Of a stretch of DNA of 46,828 nucleotides, positions 8,180 through 15,180 are shown in pieces. Source of the stretch: an uncultured Pseudomonadota bacterium (GTDB lineage Bacteria > Desulfobacterota > Desulfobacteria > Desulfobacterales > Desulfobacteraceae). The notes beneath the pieces were generated by a model that was not told where the DNA came from, did no database searches, and saw only the letters and a program-made list of their open reading frames with translations. Each line of letters starts with the position of its first letter. Positions within the stretch are counted from its first letter, which is position 1. The translations under genes were made by a program, and so were the position numbers. The stretch lies in contig CALGRI010000197.1 in the NCBI GenBank assembly GCA_937880875.1, positions 1 to 46,828 on the forward strand. Direction: 5' to 3'.

Positions 8180-9041
8180 GGCACCTTGGCACCTTGGCAC
8201 CTTGGCACCTTGAACATCCAAACGTCATAAGTTGGTTAAATAAATTTATATCAGACACTGAGAAATCCACATTTCTAAAGCCACTATGAACTGAATCGTT
8301 TCTGAATTTACGAATATTTTCAATAGAATTTGTTATTTTGTTTTTCCAATTTTTATATGATGGATTGCTTTTAAGTTTATCAATCAATTCCGATGAAACA
8401 TTTGCTGCAGAAACTCCATTTGGGTAGCCAAGAAACCAACGGATTAAAGGTCCCACATTATCATTTTCAGATTCTTTTAATAATGCCTCAACAGCAAACC
8501 AATTAAAAAGAATGCGTATTTGGAGATTTTTTTCCCATTTACCATTTCTTGACCAATGAAGAGATCGACGATACCTCAACCCAAGCTCACTATTTTGCAT
8601 TGCGACCCATTGTGTAAACTCCATAATTTGAAATTTGCTTTGGGGTCTAACAAAAGCCATGCTTGGCGAAAAACTGACATCTTCAATGGGGGTTAATTCA
8701 CCACTTTCCAAATTTTTTATATATCCGCACTTCGACAAACTGATTCTGCTTATAGGTAATTCAAATGAAATTATATCAAGTGCGCCCACAAATTTTTCGT
8801 CCGCAAGAAGTTCTGCATCTTTTAAGGTAGCTGCATGTACAATAGTGCCTATTCGACAGTTGATTTTTGGGTTGATTTTGATTTCATTTTTTTGAATAGA
8901 TTTTTTTATCGTTTCAAGTTCATCTTCAAAGTCACTACTTGGTGGACGCAATTCCACATCCCCTAAGACAAAAGCATCTGGATGATAAACCCCTTGATCA
9001 TCGAGCAATTTGGCTACATAAAAGACATTCATCATCTGCAT
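8103..9041 (-). CDS. ApeA-like HEPN-domain protein, putative abortive-infection ribonuclease, frame-switched C-terminus
   Basis: The protein has 312 residues in the present frame. Residues 1-150 are a beta-rich N-terminal region. Residues 170-270 are a helical domain with RNDSVH (R247, N248, H252), the R-x4-H active-site motif of HEPN ribonucleases, preceded by the conserved hydrophobic helix RILFNWFAVEALL. HEPN proteins of this sort cleave RNA in antiphage and toxin-antitoxin systems; that role is inferred here. The last 36 residues are read through four copies of an 8-bp repeat and then out of the likely original frame. The start overlaps the preceding helical-repeat gene by 10 bp, so the pair is probably translationally coupled. 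ATGs at codons 3 and 4 are alternative starts. Confidence 0.7.
   Translation of the reverse strand: MQMMNVFYVAKLLDDQGVYHPDAFVLGDVELRPPSSDFEDELETIKKSIQKNEIKINPKINCRIGTIVHAATLKDAELLADEKFVGALDIISFELPISRISLSKCGYIKNLESGELTPIEDVSFSPSMAFVRPQSKFQIMEFTQWVAMQNSELGLRYRRSLHWSRNGKWEKNLQIRILFNWFAVEALLKESENDNVGPLIRWFLGYPNGVSAANVSSELIDKLKSNPSYKNWKNKITNSIENIRKFRNDSVHSGFRNVDFSVSDINLFNQLMTFGCSRCQGAKVPRCRYRCIKNGSENCIGIQRIHQSYIRK
8180..8211. repeat. Four perfect tandem copies of an 8-bp unit (GGCACCTT) inside the HEPN gene
   Basis: Four identical 8-bp units are contiguous at 8180-8211. Since 8 is not a multiple of 3, each gain or loss of a unit changes the reading frame. With 4 units the HEPN protein ends at 8103. 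With 5 or 2 units it would continue to the stop at 8012. The repeat falls exactly where the protein-like frame changes, which makes slipped-strand phase variation, or a recent expansion that broke the gene, the simplest reading. Confidence 0.85.
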
Positions 9042-9556
9042 TTTATTCTCATAATACGTAATAGTTCTTTAATCATTATTCTTTTCAAGGCCTTTAAAAG
9101 TTTATCAGAACATTTAATCCGTGGAAAATAATATTTTACTAATCTGGAAGCTAACTCGAAATCTTCGAGCTTTAAAACTGATTCAATTACAATTTCATAA
9201 GTGTATTCTTCAGTTGGTTCAATATCTAACAGACCGTTAGCACAATCTCGCATTTTGAGTGTATCAGAAAATGTGTAATAAAAATGAAGTTGTAATGCAT
9301 ATACTTGTTCTTGAGTAGCACCAGCTTTGATTAATTTTTTTTCAAATTCTGCTACATGTGGATTCATTAACCGTATAGATAGTAAATATCCCATCTTATT
9401 TGTTTCGAGCCCGGATGGATCCTCTTTCATTAGTTGCTCATGATAATATTTTGTTTCCAGAATGTGATGCTTTTCGTAGAGAGTATTTATATAGTGTTTC
9501 AAAACCAAAGGGTTTTTTGGTGTTTTTCGGAAGTTTAATTCTATTGAATTCATCAA
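9032..9556 (-). CDS. Helical-repeat (TPR-like) protein paired with the HEPN gene
   Basis: This 174-residue, almost entirely helical protein looks like two or three degenerate TPR-type helix pairs (PLVLKHYINTLYEKHHILET, then VYALQLHFYYTFSDTLKMRD, then YEIVIESVLKLEDFELASRL). There is no signal peptide. Its 3' end overlaps the start of the HEPN gene by 10 bp. A helical partner encoded directly upstream of a HEPN nuclease suggests a regulator, antitoxin or sensor, but this is inference from position only. The gene begins about 40 bp inside the left boundary of the attC-like site, as expected for the first gene of the next integron cassette. Confidence 0.6.
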   Translation of the reverse strand: MMNSIELNFRKTPKNPLVLKHYINTLYEKHHILETKYYHEQLMKEDPSGLETNKMGYLLSIRLMNPHVAEFEKKLIKAGATQEQVYALQLHFYYTFSDTLKMRDCANGLLDIEPTEEYTYEIVIESVLKLEDFELASRLVKYYFPRIKCSDKLLKALKRIMIKELLRIMRIKCR

Positions 9557-9589
9557 TTACATATCTCTAAGATTTGGTATATGGCCAAA

Positions 9590-9660
9590 GTATAACCCAA
9601 ATAACTGGTGCAAATGGAGCGCAGCGTAATTTGCACCCGAGTTAATTTGCTTTGTTATGC
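9590..9660 (-). mobile_element. attC-like integron recombination site
   Basis: This 71-bp imperfect palindrome is bounded by GTATAAC (9590-9596) and GTTATGC (9654-9660), which are inverse core sites of R''/R' type. Inside lie AACT plus GGTGCAAAT (9607-9615) and ATTTGCACC (9629-9637) plus CG and AGTT, forming a long stem with a two-base asymmetry. The loop contains GCGCAGCG. This layout matches chromosomal-integron attC sites. It follows the 3' end of the minus-strand DUF3795 gene, which is the expected position. No integrase gene is present in the window. Confidence 0.65.
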
Positions 9661-9698
9661 AAATTTGTGCCCCTTATTTCTATGCAAAGCACGATTAG

Positions 9699-10178
9699 CT
9701 ATAACGTCCAGGTACCATAAAAATATTTGTCGAGAATATCGCCAGCCTCCTCTTTTGCCCATTTTTCAAGTCCGATGTTTTTTATCCGGCAAAGATTGTA
9801 TACTTTTGTATTGTGTGGCTTCATGGCTTGGTCACTGTAGGGATGAAGATATTCACACGGAAAATTCCTGCACTCAGCGCAAGTTTTCATATCAGTGCTT
9901 TCGATACATTTATAAACCCTACATTCCATGGAATGATGGACACATTTACCACCCTCAGCCCTGCATCCTCTACATTGGATTTCATCTGGTAATAGATTAA
10001 AGACACCTGCTATTGTTTCGGCCATTTCTTGGTCAAACTGTGCCAGATAAAAGTAACATTCGAAACATGGCAATCCGCAGGGGGCGGTCATATAATCAAA
10101 ATCTATTTCTTCACTCTTTCTTTTATCTTTAATTTCTTTCCCCATTTCCCGTATTTTCAGAAAAGTTTCCATGCTCAT
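9699..10178 (-). CDS. DUF3795 cysteine-rich protein
   Basis: This 159-residue cytoplasmic protein carries the DUF3795 pattern. It has CGLPCFEC near residue 33, CRGCRAEGGKC near 69, further cysteines through CRVYKCIES and CAECRNFPCEYL, then the HNTKVYNLCRIKNIGLEKW ending. The many C-x2-C pairs suggest zinc or iron-sulfur binding, but no biochemical role is known to me. A good AAGGAGG-like site precedes the ATG. The gene is flanked on the left by an attC-like site and on the right by a matching half-site, so it fits a single-gene integron cassette of about 640 bp. Confidence 0.85.
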   Translation of the reverse strand: MSMETFLKIREMGKEIKDKRKSEEIDFDYMTAPCGLPCFECYFYLAQFDQEMAETIAGVFNLLPDEIQCRGCRAEGGKCVHHSMECRVYKCIESTDMKTCAECRNFPCEYLHPYSDQAMKPHNTKVYNLCRIKNIGLEKWAKEEAGDILDKYFYGTWTL

Positions 10179-10228
10179 GATAAAGAGCCTCCTTTAAAAT
10201 GTAATTTCGTATGTTCGCCATATGGGTA

Positions 10229-10249
10229 GCATAACAATAAGTTAACCTG
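10229..10249. other. Half attC-like site at the 5' boundary of the DUF3795 cassette
   Basis: GCATAAC at 10229-10235, followed by AATAA and GTTAACCTG, resembles the R/L half of the attC-like site (GCATAAC, A-rich spacer, TTAACTCGGG on the minus strand at 9590-9660). Read on the minus strand it ends in GTTATGC just before the DUF3795 gene, as the upstream cassette junction should. The other half of the site is not recognisable. Confidence 0.4.
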
Positions 10250-10666
10250 TTTTTTTTCTGTATAACTCCGAATGACGGATAACATTCAACGCGTACCAAC
10301 TATAATAGGTTTTGACAATTAAAATATGTAGGGGTTATGCTGATTTATAACAGTATAACACTCAAATTTGCGTGATAAACAGAAAGCTGGATAAATACAA
10401 ATGATTCAAATTGAAGCTGAATTGTTAAATAAGTTTAATTTGATTTTGGAAAAAATGATTTTTTCCGGCAAAAACGTTAACTTATGTAAAGGAGTCAAAA
10501 GAATACAGACGGTATGCACAGCTCCGCCCTTTCGGTTACACGATCAGAATATGCGATGTGTTTTAGAAAATATTATTTCGCGCATGTTATCTATATAAAG
10601 GTATGTCGAAAAAAGCAATCATATAAAACCCCTATTTTTGCAAAAAAATCCGGGAGGTTAAAATTT
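10250..10666. other. 417-bp stretch with no convincing gene
   Basis: The only frame of note is a plus-strand 65-codon ORF at 10401-10598 without a good ribosome-binding site. Its first 18 residues (MIQIEAELLNKFNLILEK) look protein-like, the rest does not. It could be the broken 5' end of a lost gene. The region separates the cassette island from the 19-kb operon. Confidence 0.5.
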
Positions 10667-10909
10667 AAGCTGGTGGAGGATATGGCTTCTTAAGAGGGCC
10701 ATGCCGGCACCACGGCTGTAGAATCTATCTGTAATTTTCACTGATTTTTGTCAATACGTGATTTCCCGGGCACAGATCCTTTTCCGTCAGAGCGTTCAGG
10801 GGGTTGTCCGTGGTCTCGAGAATATCATGGGTGTCCTTGAGCGTTTCGTTGACGTGAAGGATTCCCGTGAGGATCTGTCCTTTTTCACGGCACTGTTCCA
10901 TGGCTTCAA
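10667..10909. repeat. Direct repeat arm 1 (3' end and downstream flank of korB)
   Basis: This segment aligns without gaps to 30073-30315 (constant offset 19406) with roughly 14 differences by eye, mostly in the non-coding flank. It covers the last 58 or so codons of korB and about 55 bp beyond the stop. A second piece, about 10900-10980, aligns to 30675-30755. The two arms lie on either side of the 19-kb operon in the same orientation. Confidence 0.9.
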
Positions 10910-10980
10910 ATGGGTTTGGCCTTCCTTTCCTGCTGGATAAACCCTTGTCTGCCGTTGCTGAATCCTGACCCTTGGAGAGG
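10725..10980 (-). pseudogene. Truncated second copy of korB with a 369-bp in-frame internal deletion
   Basis: On the minus strand the frame ending at TAG 10727-10725 reads KGQDSATADKGLSSRKGRP, then NPFEA joined directly to MEQCREKGQIL and on to ISENYR. In the intact korB (30131-31183) these parts are separated by 123 codons (residues 170-292). The joint falls on ATGGCTTCAA, which occurs at both deletion ends in the intact gene (30306-30315 and 30675-30684), so deletion between 10-bp direct repeats is likely. Homology stops at about 10980, next to the stop codon of the 1394-residue gene. No start codon or thiamine-diphosphate motif remains, so it should be non-functional. Confidence 0.88.
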
Positions 10981-10983
10981 ACA

Positions 10984-13900
10984 TCAGTTCTTAAGCCAAC
11001 CGCCTTTTTGACGCTGATTTAATTGTTTTAACTCAATGGCTGCTCTTTCATGGCTGATACGCTCATGAATAAGGTCTTTGTATATCTGGTTGGCAATTTT
11101 TCTTCGTTTTACAGCATCACCCGCATCAAGGATTGATTCAATAATTTCAGCAATTTTGGTCTTAATGCTGTTCTTTAAAGTTTCATTTTTGAGTCTTTCT
11201 TTTATTTTCAAAAGTGCCGTTGAAAGGGTAGATTCAATCATAGAAAACCCGGCCTGATACTGTTCTGTCTGGGCCACAACCTTTCGGGTTGTCTGGGTTA
11301 AAACATTTTTCATGTAGTCTTCACATAAAATACCATAATCCTGAAATACGATTAGCTCATTAAATCCTTGATCAAAAATTTGAGGGTCTTTGTCATTGAG
11401 TAATTTTTGACCCGCCAGATAACAGCTTTCCCAGGCTTGCCAGCGGTAAACATAATCAAGGCCCGTGCCCTTAATATTCTGAATTCCCATTATTCTGTTC
11501 AACAGTCCTGGGGGGGTATAATTGCAGATCGTATTGATGATTTGGTCACCGGTCGCATGAATGTCTTCAATAACGATGAGCTTTTGTTTAAACCAGTGGG
11601 TAATAATTTTTTTGAATTCAATGTCTAACTTTTTTGATGGGGGTTCATTTTTTATCTTATTTTGAAATTTTACAAATTCTTCAAGCTCTTTGTTCCATTT
11701 TTCAATATACCCGATCACCTCTCGGGTTTCTGTTGGCAGGTCTTTTGATTCAATCGTTGCAATTAAAGATGAGGGGTGGGTTAATGCGTTTTTAATCTCT
11801 GTTTCACTTAATTCAACCTCAAGATCCTTGAACATTGACAAGACTCGTTTCATAATAGTGTCTGAAGATAATGGAATTCTCATTTTTCTTGAAAGTGATG
11901 TGAACGTATGAAAAGAGAATTCGGTGTCGTGATTATCCTTTGAGAATAGACTGATTTCCTTCAGATAATCCTCCCAGGCAGTATCGATGAATCCTAATAA
12001 CCCAGATAGATTCGACCCAATCAGAAAATGGTGATCTGCATTTAAATCTTCCACTATAATTGATGCAAACATTCTGGATCTTGTTATTCTATCCGCTCTG
12101 TTGTTGACCAGGGTGCTGGTTATAATCTCAGGATTTTTTTCATAATCATGGGATTCAAACAACATTCTTTTCCAGTTGCCGATGGTTGCAAACCGTTCGT
12201 TGGCTGACATGCCGTTAACAAACTCGATTCTTCTTTTCTTCATTGATGCAACAGGAAAGCTTTTTAAGGCCCCTAAATCAGGCACGACTCTTTCTGCCAT
12301 CTCCCGAACGGCAAAGTCCGGGTCTATGTCTAAAATTTTGGCAAGTTTTAATACCAATGCCACATTACTCGGATGCTCTTTATAGGTAAAACGCCCAAGT
12401 ACGTCTGACGTCAATAACCCCGATTCAAGCCAACCCGTATACTCAATTTTGGTTTCTTTCTCTTTTGCAGCCTGGGTCAGTATCGGCTGCATCTGCTCTT
12501 CAGACGTAATCAGCACACTTTTTCGTGGGATAAAATTGGCCATGACCTGAGGGATATTTATTCCTGCAGGCCCTTGAATATCTTCATGATCAGGGTAAGT
12601 ATTTGTAATGGTGGAAAAATCATCTCGGGTCCATTGTTGTTGCAAAATGGTAACAAAAGGAGGCGACAGCGCCATGCATTCCCATAAGAATACTTTTGAT
12701 TTCAATTTTTGAGTCATGCACAGAATATTATGATGCTCCCAAATGGTTGCTTTGTCATAGGGCCTGAAAAGAAACATTTCCCTTGTTTTTCCAAAGGGAA
12801 AGGCATGGAGAAACATGGCTTCACATCCGGTTGTTTTATTCACCAATCCATGCCCCAGGGCTTCAAATAAGGACGCTTTAAGTCTTTCAACACCGGATTT
12901 ACCCCGTGTTCCCCATCCTCCGATAACCAGCGTTATTTTTTTTCTGGCACGTATAACAGCATAGCTAAGATAGAGGCTTCTAAAAAGGAAGAAAAAAAGA
13001 AGGCCTGCTGAAAAAATACCCAATTCATATAGAGAGTTATCATAGACTGAAAAAAAATATTGTTTAAATTGATTCCATAAGTCAGGGGTTACGAAAGGAA
13101 ACGCAACCGAAAAGAAGCGCATGACAGATGGATCTTCATCTTTTTGATGGGTTGTTGTTTTAAACCCTCTGAAATGGATATGAAAGCCTAATTTTTTCAA
13201 GGCCTTTATATAACTGTCTGGTTGTGATTGGCTCTTTTCTTGCCAGTTACGCAAGGAAGCGTATTTCGAGAACTTCAGAGTAAGAGATAGATAGGCAATC
13301 AATTTTCGGAATAAAGAATGTGGAGAATACATTTCAGTGATTCCTTCCGAAGTGAAGAGTTTAACCGGTGTTTTTGAAAAAAGAGTTTTTGAACAGGACA
13401 AGGCTTCATCGACCAGCGGAAGATAGGGTCTCCAGCCGGATTCAGTTTCATAATATAAAGGCTCTCCAGGGACTTTGGTCTGGGTCAGTTCACTGCAAAT
13501 ACCGGATGGGGCCCTTAAATGCCCTGAATATTTTCTTCCGGTAATATGACTGAATCCTTCTCTTTTATCCGGAGAGGGGGTAAAAATTTCATATAAAAAT
13601 CTCCAGAGTCTGAAGCCGAAACGGTCTCCCCTGAAAAGGTATATTCCAATGATTCCTTTTTTAAGACTCAGGCTGAAATTTTCCTGGGCAAGAACGGACA
13701 GAATTCTGCCCAGTTTGTCTTCGTCCATTTCCTTAAACCAGGAATGGGGAAGCCGCTTTTTTTTACCGGGTTTAATGTGGAGAATAATAGCACTTAATTT
13801 TCCCATTAAGGCATTTGCATCATCATTTGTTTGAATGAGCAGTTTTTCCCTTGTCAAGGCGGCCCATCGCCGGACAGATAATGGTTCGCCTTTTATATGA

Positions 13901-15168
13901 AGTTCCATGATCGCTGGAAATTGCTTCTCAAGAAATGTATTGGCCTTTTCATGGTACCCCGTGCTTTTTAAACAATCGACAATATCATATAACGCTTTGA
14001 ACCCAACCCTGAGGACAAACAGATCTTTTTCCATAGACAGATGGTCAAAAAGCAAATTTGAGACTCTGTCAGAAAATGAAGTGATCAGATCCGCTGAAGA
14101 GGCAATTGCCAGTAAGGTTGCTGCCCTTACCTGGGGGGAAATATCTTTGAGCATGATATGCCCTAACCAAGAGAAGGTATCTTCATTTTCTGTCCCAGGT
14201 TTTTGACTGACAAGAAACCGTATTAAAACAACGGGTACCGCCTGCCTGGCAAAAGGACTGATGTCCCGGGAAATCGTTGACAGAAACTTTTTTATCTCTT
14301 TTTCATTCTCAATATGATCATACAGCAATTGAATGGCTTTTCTGCGGACAAAAAAGTCGTCACCGCCTACCGGATTGAAAAGCCGACGGGTGGCGGCCTG
14401 GAAAAAAGAATCTTGATCCAGCAATGACAGGAGGTTAAATGCCTCACACTGAATCCATATTTGCTGATGACTATCCAGTGAAGCCCGGTAGATAAAAGTA
14501 ATAATCTCCTCTTCTATATTTTGGGATTTGATATGGGGGGGAAGGACTCTGATGATTCTTGCCAGGCAACGAAAAGTTTCTATTCTGACACGTTCATCAC
14601 CGGTAAACACCAGAAGCGGTTTCAATGTCTTTGCTATATTTATGTGGTTGAGTATTCTTTCCTGGGCACTTTCATCGGTAATACTGTTCAAAGCCTTTGA
14701 TGCAACCACTCCCAGCCGATTAAGTAGGAACACAAGATCGTATTCAGCCTGGGCGATTTTACGGTCACAACGTTCAAGCACAACATCATACCCGAACCAG
14801 CGGTCAAAGGCGTGTTTATCACCTCTGAGCTGTGCAGTGGAGGCCCCTAAATCTTTAGCAAATTGAAGCGTCAGCTCTTTTTTTTCGTCTGTTGTCTTTG
14901 ATGACGTCAACCGCTGGTTAAAGTCAGATCGAAGATGGCGCAACTCTTGTATGAAATCAAGCTCGATTCTGGACTTATGGACCAGAAAATCAATGGTCTG
15001 GTAGAACAGTCGGATTTTTTCCGGGAACTCTGAAAGTCCATTTTTAGCCGCATCCCAGGTGAATAATTCCTCTGTCAGTTGAAGGATTTTTTCCTTATAA
15101 AGTTTATCATTTAACTGAGATAATTCGATTTCAAATAGTTTTTTTATTTCTTGTTTTATTTGTTTCAT
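10984..15168 (-). CDS. pgsB: PgsB/CapB-like polyglutamate ligase with HEAT-repeat N-terminus, 1394 aa
   Basis: Residues 745-1090 match PgsB/CapB, the Mur-ligase-type amide ligase that adds glutamate to poly-gamma-glutamate with ATP. Seen are the P-loop GGWGTRGKSG (GTRGKS 753-758), KTTG, WECMALSP, TNTYPDHED (PDH 859-861), FVNGMSANERF near 982 and NNRADR near 1020. A membrane helix (about 718-742) precedes the domain, as in Bacillus PgsB. Bacillus PgsB is about 390 residues; this is 3.5 times longer. Residues about 170-480 are HEAT-like helical repeats, about 480-715 is an unrecognised region, and 1090-1394 is helical. It is the last gene of the operon, 12 bp after the outer-membrane gene. The substrate could be another amino acid. 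CapA/PgsA is absent. Confidence 0.85.
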   Translation of the reverse strand: MKQIKQEIKKLFEIELSQLNDKLYKEKILQLTEELFTWDAAKNGLSEFPEKIRLFYQTIDFLVHKSRIELDFIQELRHLRSDFNQRLTSSKTTDEKKELTLQFAKDLGASTAQLRGDKHAFDRWFGYDVVLERCDRKIAQAEYDLVFLLNRLGVVASKALNSITDESAQERILNHINIAKTLKPLLVFTGDERVRIETFRCLARIIRVLPPHIKSQNIEEEIITFIYRASLDSHQQIWIQCEAFNLLSLLDQDSFFQAATRRLFNPVGGDDFFVRRKAIQLLYDHIENEKEIKKFLSTISRDISPFARQAVPVVLIRFLVSQKPGTENEDTFSWLGHIMLKDISPQVRAATLLAIASSADLITSFSDRVSNLLFDHLSMEKDLFVLRVGFKALYDIVDCLKSTGYHEKANTFLEKQFPAIMELHIKGEPLSVRRWAALTREKLLIQTNDDANALMGKLSAIILHIKPGKKKRLPHSWFKEMDEDKLGRILSVLAQENFSLSLKKGIIGIYLFRGDRFGFRLWRFLYEIFTPSPDKREGFSHITGRKYSGHLRAPSGICSELTQTKVPGEPLYYETESGWRPYLPLVDEALSCSKTLFSKTPVKLFTSEGITEMYSPHSLFRKLIAYLSLTLKFSKYASLRNWQEKSQSQPDSYIKALKKLGFHIHFRGFKTTTHQKDEDPSVMRFFSVAFPFVTPDLWNQFKQYFFSVYDNSLYELGIFSAGLLFFFLFRSLYLSYAVIRARKKITLVIGGWGTRGKSGVERLKASLFEALGHGLVNKTTGCEAMFLHAFPFGKTREMFLFRPYDKATIWEHHNILCMTQKLKSKVFLWECMALSPPFVTILQQQWTRDDFSTITNTYPDHEDIQGPAGINIPQVMANFIPRKSVLITSEEQMQPILTQAAKEKETKIEYTGWLESGLLTSDVLGRFTYKEHPSNVALVLKLAKILDIDPDFAVREMAERVVPDLGALKSFPVASMKKRRIEFVNGMSANERFATIGNWKRMLFESHDYEKNPEIITSTLVNNRADRITRSRMFASIIVEDLNADHHFLIGSNLSGLLGFIDTAWEDYLKEISLFSKDNHDTEFSFHTFTSLSRKMRIPLSSDTIMKRVLSMFKDLEVELSETEIKNALTHPSSLIATIESKDLPTETREVIGYIEKWNKELEEFVKFQNKIKNEPPSKKLDIEFKKIITHWFKQKLIVIEDIHATGDQIINTICNYTPPGLLNRIMGIQNIKGTGLDYVYRWQAWESCYLAGQKLLNDKDPQIFDQGFNELIVFQDYGILCEDYMKNVLTQTTRKVVAQTEQYQAGFSMIESTLSTALLKIKERLKNETLKNSIKTKIAEIIESILDAGDAVKRRKIANQIYKDLIHERISHERAAIELKQLNQRQKGGWLKN

Positions 15169-15180
15169 GGATCGCCTGGT

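Noticed and set aside
8180-8211. Tandem repeat as a small CRISPR array
   Set aside because: Units are 8 bp with no spacers and lie within a gene.
10401-10598. Plus-strand 65-codon ORF with a protein-like start
   Set aside because: No ribosome-binding site, no recognisable family, and the second half is not protein-like; treated as possible remnant only.
10796-10984. Minus-strand 62-codon ORF between the PgsB-like gene and the left flank
   Set aside because: It is an out-of-frame reading of the truncated korB copy; the korB frame ends at 10725 instead.
10984-15168. Assignment of the 1394-aa protein as a peptidoglycan (MurC-F) or folate ligase
   Set aside because: The VNG-x-ANE and NNRADR motifs, the preceding membrane helix and the adjacent PgsC-like gene fit PgsB/CapB instead.
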